A DNA stretch of 64,000 nt from Arthrobacter sp. StoSoilB22 (GTDB taxonomy: Bacteria; Actinomycetota; Actinomycetes; Actinomycetales; Micrococcaceae): positions 3,844,001-3,908,000 of the forward strand of contig NZ_AP024652.1 in the NCBI RefSeq assembly GCF_019977315.1. The letters run 5' to 3'. Below the pieces are notes generated by a model. It did no database searches. It was given only the letters and a program-made list of their open reading frames with translations, and was not told the origin of the DNA. Shown piece by piece: positions 58,477-64,000 of this stretch. How positions within the stretch are numbered: the stretch's first letter is position 1; each line of letters starts with the position of its first letter. A program made the position numbers and the translations under genes.

Positions 58477-58818
58477 TTAGCCGCGGCAGAGCTCGCCGTA
58501 CTTGGTGCCGGCTTCCTGGTAGGCCTGGCCGAGCTCGCCAAGCTTCGCCTCGTCCGGGGTTTCCTTGGACTGCTCATCCATGTACTCCAGGATGGCGGTG
58601 ACAACCGGCTTCATTTCGTCCGATGCAACGACTTCGATGGGCCGGATGGCGTTGGCCACGCGGTTGGTGGCGGTCTTGCTAGCGTTTTGGGGAATGCCGG
58701 ATGCGGCGACGCCCACGCGGTCACACGTTTCCGCGGTAGTCAGCTGCTGCTGGGCGGAACAGGCGGATGCCGAGGCGATGAGCCCGGCAGCGATCAGGAC
58801 AGTGGTGAGTTTCTTCAT
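58477..58818 (-). CDS. Small secreted lipoprotein
   Basis: The protein is 113 aa. MKKLTTVLIAAGLIASASAC is a lipoprotein signal with Cys at residue 20. The mature 93 residues are hydrophilic and helical (EYMDEQSKETPDEAKLGELGQAYQEAG), with cysteines in ETCDRVG and YGELCRG that may form a disulfide. No family was recognised. GAGGGA lies before the ATG at 58818. Confidence 0.72.
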   Translation of the reverse strand: MKKLTTVLIAAGLIASASACSAQQQLTTAETCDRVGVAASGIPQNASKTATNRVANAIRPIEVVASDEMKPVVTAILEYMDEQSKETPDEAKLGELGQAYQEAGTKYGELCRG

Positions 58819-58898
58819 GATTCCCTCAGTGGTCGACGTCCCTTTGATTGTAATCAGTGCCGGGGCCCGTCCACGCATCGGCGTCAGGCCGCTTGCCC

Positions 58899-59003
58899 GC
58901 GCTCCTTCCCAGTTAGACCCCCGGTCGGGCAGCAAACTAGGTCGACTCACCGGTGTCGGAGCCTATCTACGGTGACAGCGGGGAAGTAACCGGGCAGGAG
59001 CGC
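58899..59003. repeat. Family-3 palindromic element, copy 2 (degenerate)
   Basis: GCGCTCCTTCCCAGTTA (58899-58915) and TAACCGGGCAGGAGCGC (58987-59003) pair at 15 of 17 positions around a 71-base interior. It ends 16 bases before the amidase stop. Confidence 0.72.
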
Positions 59004-59019
59004 AGGGCCGGCGGCGCAA

Positions 59020-60741
59020 CTACAGCGCCTGCGTGCGCGGTGGCACCGTCCGACGAGAACCTGTTGCTTCAAAGGCGGCAGCCAGGGTCAGCAGTGCTGT
59101 GTCATCGTAGGCGCGGCCCGCGAAGGTGAGGCCCACGGGCATGCCAATGTCTGCCATGGTTCCCATGGGTACGGTGACTGTGGGAATGCCGAGATGCCGC
59201 GGGACGAGGTTTCCGTTGGCCACCCAGACGCCGTTGCGCCAGCCGAGGTCGGCAGAAGCAGGGTTGACGTCCATATCGGCGGGCCCGACGTCCGCGACGG
59301 CCGGGAACAGGACGGCGTCCAGTCCGAGCCCGTCCATCCACTCCTCCAAGTCCACCCGCCGGGTCTCCTCCAAGCCACGCACCCCGTTTTCCAGCTCGGG
59401 GATATCCGTGAACCGGGAAACTCCGTGCTCGCGAACGTGTCCCGGATACTCAGCAATGTCGTCGTCGAACCCGGTGTAGCGGTCCGGCAGGGCGCCTTCA
59501 GGGTGCGGGAAAATCCTGGAACCGTCCACCTCAGCAAGGCCGCTTAGTGCGGGGTCGCCGTTGGCACGCAGAAAGTCGTCCCACGCCCAGGCTGACAGGT
59601 CCACGATTTCACGCTTGAGGTATCCAGGGGTGACAAGGCCCCGCGTGGCGATGGTGGGTGCGCCCGGACGGTCCCCTTCATAGTTGGAGACCACCGGGAA
59701 GTCCACCAGAACAACCTCGGCCCCGGCTGCTTCAAGGTCCTGTTTGGCGGCCTCCCACAGATCAATCACGGAAGCCCTCGTCTGGATGCGCTGCCCGGTC
59801 GGCCCGCCGATGCCCGGCTGCGCACTGGTCCCGGCGTCCGGATCTGCGTTGACGTACATGCGCGGCACTCCAAGGCGCTTGCCCCGCAGAGCCGACCGTC
59901 CGCCGTCGAGCGATTCCGAAGCCAGCGCCGTGTAAGACTCCGGCCGGACTTCGGATGATTTCGGGATCTGAACCCAGGGCTGCGCGCGCCAGAAGTCGCC
60001 GCGGGTCTCGGCGTCGTCGGCCACAATGACGTCCAGCAGCTCGAGCATGTCGGCCACGCTGCGGGTGTGCGGGACCACGACGTCCATGGTGGGGACCAAC
60101 GGCCAATTGCCCCGTACGGAGATGACGCCGCGGGAGGGCGTGTAGGCGCACAGAGCATTGTTCGACGCCGGTGCGCGGCCGCTTGACCAGGTTTCCTCAC
60201 CAAGGCCGAAGGCAGCGAAACTGGCTGCCGTCGCGGTCCCGGAACCGTTGGAGGAACCGGAACCGAACGCCGCAGTGAGGAAGTCGGCGTTATACGGGCT
60301 TTCGGCGCGACCGTACACGCCGCGCTGCATGCCGCCGTTGGCCATGGGCGGCATGTTGGTCAGCCCGATCAGCACCGCACCGGCATCGCGGAGCCGCTCG
60401 ATGGTGAAGGCGTCTCGCTGCGCAATCAGGTGCTCGAAGGCGGGCGAACCCGCCGCGGCGGTGAGCCCTTTGGCCAGATAGCTGTCCTTGGCGGTGTAGG
60501 GGATGCCATCTAATGGCCCACGCAGCGCGCCCTGCGTCCGGCGTTCGTCCGAGGCCCGGGCGTCCGCCAAAGCATCGGGGTTCATGACCACCAGTGCGTT
60601 GAGTCTGATGCCGTTGTGATCGTAGGCCTCGATGCGGTCAAGGTACGCCTGGGTCAGTTCCTCACTGGTCACCTCCCCTGTTTCCAGGGCCTCGCGCAGC
60701 TCTGCGATGGAGGCCTCAACGACGTCGAATGGAGCCGTCAC
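59020..60741 (-). CDS. Amidase signature family enzyme
   Basis: The protein is 573 aa. Catalytic Lys is in IPYTAKDSYLAKG (near residue 88). The cis-serine region is FGSGSSNGSGTATAASFAAFG, and the nucleophile region GEETWSSGRAPASNNALCAYTPSRG stands where most members read GTDTGGSIR..., so the exact nucleophile serine is not certain. The start is GTG at 60741 with AGGAGG upstream; it overlaps the agmatine deiminase stop (GTGA). Together they could turn agmatine into N-carbamoylputrescine and then putrescine, although that second step normally uses a nitrilase-type enzyme; the amidase may act on another amide. Confidence 0.85.
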   Translation of the reverse strand: MTAPFDVVEASIAELREALETGEVTSEELTQAYLDRIEAYDHNGIRLNALVVMNPDALADARASDERRTQGALRGPLDGIPYTAKDSYLAKGLTAAAGSPAFEHLIAQRDAFTIERLRDAGAVLIGLTNMPPMANGGMQRGVYGRAESPYNADFLTAAFGSGSSNGSGTATAASFAAFGLGEETWSSGRAPASNNALCAYTPSRGVISVRGNWPLVPTMDVVVPHTRSVADMLELLDVIVADDAETRGDFWRAQPWVQIPKSSEVRPESYTALASESLDGGRSALRGKRLGVPRMYVNADPDAGTSAQPGIGGPTGQRIQTRASVIDLWEAAKQDLEAAGAEVVLVDFPVVSNYEGDRPGAPTIATRGLVTPGYLKREIVDLSAWAWDDFLRANGDPALSGLAEVDGSRIFPHPEGALPDRYTGFDDDIAEYPGHVREHGVSRFTDIPELENGVRGLEETRRVDLEEWMDGLGLDAVLFPAVADVGPADMDVNPASADLGWRNGVWVANGNLVPRHLGIPTVTVPMGTMADIGMPVGLTFAGRAYDDTALLTLAAAFEATGSRRTVPPRTQAL

Positions 60742-61781
60742 GCTGCACCTCCTGCAAGTTTGGGCTGCTGCTGCGTGATGCAGTGGATGCCGCCGCCGCG
60801 GGCGAGAATGGGCCGGGCATCCACCGTGACAACACGGCGGCCGGGGTAGGCCTCGGCCAGGATTTCAGCGGCGAGGGAGTCGGCATGTTCTTCCCCGTAT
60901 CCACAAGCGATGACCCCGCCGTTGACCACCAAGTGGTTGACGTAGCTCCAGTCCACAAAGCCGTCTTCGTCGCGCAGCGTTTCCGGCGCCGGCAGCGGCA
61001 CGATCTCGAACGGCTTGCCCGCCGCATCTGTTTGCGTTTCAAGGAATGCCCGAAGTGTGCGGCTGACCTCGTAGTCCGGGTGCTCCGGGTTGGTCTGGGA
61101 ATGCAGCAGGATTTGGCCGGGTGCGGGCAGCGTGGCCACCATGTCGATGTGGCCTCGCGTGCCCAGGTCCTCGTAGTCGCGGGTCAGTCCGCGGGGTACC
61201 CAAATGACCTTGGTGGCGCTGATGGTGCGGGCCAGTTCGGCTTCAACTGCTGCCTTGTTGGCGTAAGGGTTCCGGTTTGGATCCAACTGGACTGTTTCTG
61301 TTACCAGCACCGTTCCTTTGCCGTCTACGTGGATGGCACCGCCTTCATTGACCAGCAAAGAGCTGACAAGTTCGGCACCGGACTTCTCCGCAACGAAACA
61401 GCCCATTCCGGCGCTCTTCTGCCATTCGGACCATGCCGGAGCACCCCAGCCGTTGAAGATCCAGTCCACGGCGCCAAGCACGCCGGGGCGTTCGTCGTCC
61501 AGCACAAAGGTGGGTCCGACGTCGCGCATCCAGAACTCATCCAGCGGCGCCTCGATCTGTTCGATGCCGTTACCCAGCATCCGGGCGGCGCGCTCGCGTT
61601 CGCTGGGGTCCACCACCATGGTGACCGGCTCGAATTCGGCTACAGCATGGGCGACGGCGGTCCAGGCCCCGTAGGCCTCTTCGGCAGAGGCGGCGTCGTC
61701 GCCAAGCGTCAGGCCGGTGCGGGGGAACGCCATCCAAGTGCGCTCATGCGGTGCGGTTTCGGCCGGCATTCTCCAAGCCAT
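60738..61781 (-). CDS. Agmatine deiminase family protein
   Basis: This 347-aa member of the peptidyl-arginine deiminase-like fold starts MAWRMPAETAPHERTWMAFP, then DEFWMRDVGPTFVLDD, GHIDMVATL and the catalytic Cys in ARGGGIHCITQQQP near the end. These are the AguA residues that attack the guanidine carbon. I chose ATG 61781 because AAGGAG lies seven bases upstream. It is first in an operon with the amidase and divergent from a TetR gene, with a perfect palindrome between. Confidence 0.88.
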   Translation of the reverse strand: MAWRMPAETAPHERTWMAFPRTGLTLGDDAASAEEAYGAWTAVAHAVAEFEPVTMVVDPSERERAARMLGNGIEQIEAPLDEFWMRDVGPTFVLDDERPGVLGAVDWIFNGWGAPAWSEWQKSAGMGCFVAEKSGAELVSSLLVNEGGAIHVDGKGTVLVTETVQLDPNRNPYANKAAVEAELARTISATKVIWVPRGLTRDYEDLGTRGHIDMVATLPAPGQILLHSQTNPEHPDYEVSRTLRAFLETQTDAAGKPFEIVPLPAPETLRDEDGFVDWSYVNHLVVNGGVIACGYGEEHADSLAAEILAEAYPGRRVVTVDARPILARGGGIHCITQQQPKLAGGAA

Positions 61782-61810
61782 GGGTGACTCCTTCGTCTTC
61801 AGGCATTCTC

Positions 61811-61832
61811 TTGTTGATCGCATGATCAACAA
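61811..61832. promoter_or_regulatory. TetR-type operator: 9-bp perfect inverted repeat
   Basis: TTGTTGATC (61811-61819) and GATCAACAA (61824-61832) flank GCAT. It lies between the agmatine deiminase start (61781) and the TetR start (61863), the expected place for a divergent TetR operator. Confidence 0.82.
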
Positions 61833-61848
61833 TGCAGAAAACCTAATC

Positions 61849-61854
61849 TAGACT
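61849..61854 (+). promoter_or_regulatory. -10 box TAGACT of the tetR-family gene
   Basis: TAGACT is followed by eight bases and the ATG at 61863, with no ribosome binding site. It lies 17 bases after the palindrome. Confidence 0.5.
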
Positions 61855-61862
61855 GGTCTGTA

Positions 61863-62498
61863 ATGTCAAGCACTCAACAGAAGCGCGCAGTCCGTAAGTC
61901 ACCGGCTGAGCGCGCCGCAGAAATCACCGAAGCCGCCCGCGAGATCGCCCTCGAGGCAGGCCTCACGGCGCTCACGCTGCGCAACGTCGCCGCGCGAATT
62001 GGCGTTGCTTCCGGTCTGGTGGCGCACTATCAGCCCACTATGGACGCACTGGTCTCCAGCACCTTCGCCACCATCGTGGCAGCGGAAACACAGGAAGTCG
62101 CCGCCTTGCTGAGCCAGTGCCCAGGACCATCTGAACGCCTGGCCCTGCTGGTGGAAACCCTTCTGGACAACAGCAGGCTCGACGTCACCGCAATCTGGGT
62201 GGAAGCCTGGACCTTGGGGCGCCGCAATGAAACCCTTGCCGCCGCCGTCCGGGAGCAGATGGATGCCTGGCAGAAGGTCTTCCAGGACGTGGTGGAGGAC
62301 GGGAACGCCACAGGAGTGTTCAACGTTTCCGACGCCGCCGCCGTCGCCTGGCAGATCCTCGGCATGGTTGATGGCCTGAACGCGCAGGCCTTGGTCCGAT
62401 GGGACGGCGTCAACGACCGCGGCACGCACCTTGCACGCGCCGTCGAGGGAATGGTGGGCGCCGCCCGAGGTTCGCTGGTGCCCAAACCGGGAGCGTAG
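61863..62498 (+). CDS. TetR family transcriptional regulator
   Basis: The protein is 211 aa. The HTH covers residues 15-62 (ERAAEITEAAREIALEAGLTALTLRNVAARIGVASGLVAHYQ). The C-terminal ligand domain ends with AVAWQILGMVDGLNAQALVRWDG, seen in BetI/PsrA-like groups. It is divergent from the agmatine deiminase/amidase operon, with an operator-like palindrome between, so it is probably its repressor. The inducer may be agmatine or a product; that is inference. Confidence 0.9.
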   Translation: MSSTQQKRAVRKSPAERAAEITEAAREIALEAGLTALTLRNVAARIGVASGLVAHYQPTMDALVSSTFATIVAAETQEVAALLSQCPGPSERLALLVETLLDNSRLDVTAIWVEAWTLGRRNETLAAAVREQMDAWQKVFQDVVEDGNATGVFNVSDAAAVAWQILGMVDGLNAQALVRWDGVNDRGTHLARAVEGMVGAARGSLVPKPGA

Positions 62499-62544
62499 GC
62501 CGCCCCACCCGGGGCCGCCTTCGGGAGCCAGTCCTGCCCTGCCC

Positions 62545-62550
62545 TAGGCT
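62545..62550 (+). promoter_or_regulatory. -10 box TAGGCT of the maltokinase-cap-like gene
   Basis: TAGGCT is followed by TGGGAGC and the ATG at 62558. A GGGAG in this gap is too close to the ATG for a normal ribosome binding site. Confidence 0.5.
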
Positions 62551-62557
62551 TGGGAGC

Positions 62558-63208
62558 ATGGCGATCATTCACAAGGCAACCCTGTCCCCGTCCAAGCTCG
62601 AACTCATCGCTGACTACCTACCGAAGCAGCCCTGGTTCATCCAGGACGGCACCCCGGAGCTCATCGGCGCCTACCGCTTTGACGATCCCACCGGCGAGGT
62701 GGGGCTCGAAACACACGTGGTCGCGGCCGGCGAGCGCATCTACCAGGTGCCGCTCAGCTACCGCGGCTACGAGCTTGCCGGCGCCGAGGAGTGGCTCATC
62801 GGCACCATGGACCACTCGGTCCTGGGAAAGCGCTGGGTGTACGACGCCTGCGCTGATCCCGTATACGTCAAAGTCCTGGCCACCGCCATCCTGACCGGCC
62901 AGAACGAGGCCGAGCTCATCGTCGACGGCGAGCCCGAGCCCCGGCCCAGCTCTGTCACGGTGAAAGGCAGCGGAAAGCTCGACGGCGGCGCTCCCACCTT
63001 GAGCGCTTCGGCGCCGGTATCCGGCAGCGGCGTGACCATCATCGATGCCGGCGAGCTCCGGCTGAAGATTACCCGGGTTCTGGATGTAGCCGCAGATGCT
63101 TCGGCCAGCACCGCAGCGGCCCAGGAGCTTCACGGGGAGTTGATTCTCAACGGACAGTGGGCCGGACTGGAGGAGCCGGTGGAGCTGGCCTCGGTAGTGC
63201 GGACCTAA
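62558..63208 (+). CDS. Maltokinase N-terminal-cap-like domain protein
   Basis: The protein is 216 aa. It begins MAIIHKATLSPSKLELIADYLPKQPWF and continues with LETHVVAAGERIYQVPLSYRG and EEWLIGTMDHSVLGKRWVYDAC. This resembles the N-terminal cap domain of actinobacterial maltokinases, but no kinase domain follows. Stand-alone versions are common in actinobacteria with unknown function. The start ATG 62558 is preferred over an upstream frame that overlaps the TetR gene. Confidence 0.72.
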   Translation: MAIIHKATLSPSKLELIADYLPKQPWFIQDGTPELIGAYRFDDPTGEVGLETHVVAAGERIYQVPLSYRGYELAGAEEWLIGTMDHSVLGKRWVYDACADPVYVKVLATAILTGQNEAELIVDGEPEPRPSSVTVKGSGKLDGGAPTLSASAPVSGSGVTIIDAGELRLKITRVLDVAADASASTAAAQELHGELILNGQWAGLEEPVELASVVRT

Positions 63209-63222
63209 TCACCCGGATGCTT

Positions 63223-63336
63223 CGCGCCGCTCCTTCCCGGTTGCCCTGCCTCGCCGCCTGTAAGCCACGGCGTGTCGGCCCCCAGGCCCGCGTTATATGC
63301 GGGGTGGCACTGGGCAACTGGGAAGGAGCGCGCGCC
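63223..63336. repeat. Family-3 palindromic element, copy 3
   Basis: The left arm CGCTCCTTCCCGGTTGCCC (63228-63246) and the right arm GGGCAACTGGGAAGGAGCG (63312-63330) pair at 18 of 19 positions; GCGC-rich ends extend the pairing. It starts 14 bases after the stop of the upstream gene. Confidence 0.85.
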
Positions 63337-63411
63337 GGGGGGCATCTGTTGATCACAGGTGCTCAAGCGTAGGCTGGCAAGCAGGTCGTCTAACCACGTG
63401 AGGGGCTCAGC

Positions 63412-63834
63412 ATGTACAAAGCGCAAAGCATCATTCCCGCCGCCCAGGATCTTGCCCGGGAATGGGTAACGCATGCGACAGAGGGCACAACCGCACAAAC
63501 AGACGCAGTGGTGAGGTGGGCTTTGTCCCGGATCAACCACGCCGACGTGCCGTCCGTGGTCCAGGGTGTGATGCTCACTTTGACCGGCAACAAAAAGGCC
63601 GCCAAGGAAGCTAAACGCACTGCCGCCAAGGCAGTAAAGAAGGCCACCCGGGCGCTCAGCCGGAAGACCACGCAGCGCAGCTCCGGCCGTGCAGTATGGT
63701 TCACCGCCATTGCTGCTGCCGTCGTGGGAGCGGGCGCAGTGTTTGCTTGGCGAATGATGATGCCTCCGGGCGAACCCGAGCCTGTCCAGCGGCCGGAAAC
63801 CCCGGTCCAGCCGCCGGTCCCACCGGTTCCCTAG
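63412..63834 (+). CDS. Lys/Ala-rich protein with one membrane segment and proline tail
   Basis: The protein is 140 aa. Residues 60-90 are a basic Lys/Ala/Arg helix (NKKAAKEAKRTAAKAVKKATRA). One membrane segment lies at about 95-117 (AVWFTAIAAAVVGAGAVFAWRMMM), then a Pro-rich tail ending VQPPVPPVP. GAGGGG lies upstream of the ATG. No family was recognised. The basic region could touch nucleic acid or membrane surface. Confidence 0.65.
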   Translation: MYKAQSIIPAAQDLAREWVTHATEGTTAQTDAVVRWALSRINHADVPSVVQGVMLTLTGNKKAAKEAKRTAAKAVKKATRALSRKTTQRSSGRAVWFTAIAAAVVGAGAVFAWRMMMPPGEPEPVQRPETPVQPPVPPVP

Positions 63835-63890
63835 GTAACGTCTTCCCGGAAGGTCTCCCCCGAACGTCGTCCCTAGCCGCCGCTCCCCAT

Positions 63891-63910
63891 CGCACCGGCA
63901 GGGTGGTGCG
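63891..63910 (+). terminator. Short hairpin after the last gene
   Basis: CGCACC (63891-63896) and GGTGCG (63905-63910) form a six-pair stem with an eight-base loop, 57 bases after the stop. There is no T-run. The remaining 90 bases to the window end hold nothing I can support. Confidence 0.35.
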
Positions 63911-64000
63911 GGGCGACTCAGGTGCCGAACCTGCTAAGGTGCCGCGTGGTCGTCGTGCCGTCCGAACAGTCTCCGTAGCGATGTCCCGGTCACGAGCCAA

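Noticed and set aside
63701..64000. Minus-strand frame at the right edge
   Set aside because: It is Arg/Pro/Gly-rich with no recognisable motif and partly antisense to the 63412 gene. A plus-strand ATG at 63981 may begin a gene, but only 20 bases remain.
1..64000. tRNA, rRNA, insertion sequences or prophage genes
   Set aside because: No cloverleaf, rRNA segment, transposase, integrase or phage structural protein was recognised on either strand.

Overview
The window reads as chromosomal DNA of a high-GC Gram-positive of the Micrococcaceae, most like Arthrobacter or Paenarthrobacter. The signs are a DUF3073 gene, a clpB with a HAIR-type (HspR) operator, DUF1272, an ECF sigma/anti-sigma pair, frequent GTG and TTG starts, and many apparently leaderless genes with a TAGGCT-like -10 six to eight bases before the start codon. 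No rRNA, tRNA, prophage, insertion sequence or CRISPR array was recognised. Most of it is ordinary metabolic and transport gene content, densely packed, with many 1-4 base stop/start overlaps.

Layout. 0-4 kb: end of a DUF3073 gene, a proline-rich septum-formation-domain membrane protein, clpB. 4-9.5 kb: an FMN-binding PPOX protein, the molybdate operon (HTH-TOBE regulator, modA, modB, modC) and a berberine-bridge-type FAD oxidase. 9.5-18 kb: DUF4031-HD protein, a membrane protein, intracellular-type sialidase, YccF, an AHSA1-like protein, trpF, hutD, a guanidine-III-like riboswitch with two SMR exporter genes, an aldo/keto reductase and an MBL hydrolase. 18-29 kb: DEAD-box helicase, SoxR with a divergent MFS exporter, a methyltransferase, an Lrp-type regulator divergent from an M20 amidohydrolase plus MHS transporter, a CynX-type MFS protein, PPOX and DUF1272 genes. 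29-40 kb: trmB, small proteins, ECF sigma factor and anti-sigma factor, an AbiEi/DUF559-like protein, a very acidic DUF4375/DMP19-like protein, a SWIM-SNF2 ATPase, an MFS protein and a GntR regulator. 40-58 kb: a carbohydrate region with a large secreted GH30-like enzyme, a Fic protein, a GNAT protein, then a divergent glycan locus. That locus has a heparinase-II/III-like protein, a DeoR/LacI hybrid regulator and DUF2264 on one strand, and a 2-hydroxyacid dehydrogenase, an ABC sugar importer, DUF624 and a GH35 beta-galactosidase on the other. 58-64 kb: a small lipoprotein, an amidase plus agmatine deiminase pair with a divergent TetR regulator, a maltokinase-cap-like protein and a small membrane protein.

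The least expected content is non-coding. Four unrelated families of palindromic repeats recur between genes, and almost every copy touches or nearly touches a stop codon. They are a fixed-length 61-bp element (seven copies at three loci), an inverted array phased at 32 bp (two loci), a CTCCTTCCCAGTTGCC-armed element of about 100 bp (three loci), and an element centred on GTGCCGTGCGC (two loci). Several regulatory sites can also be read directly: a SoxR box inside a 19-bp promoter spacer, a HAIR-like operator before clpB, an ECF-type promoter before the sigma gene, a perfect palindrome before the molybdate operon, a TetR-type palindrome, and a 19-bp-armed palindrome before the Fic gene.
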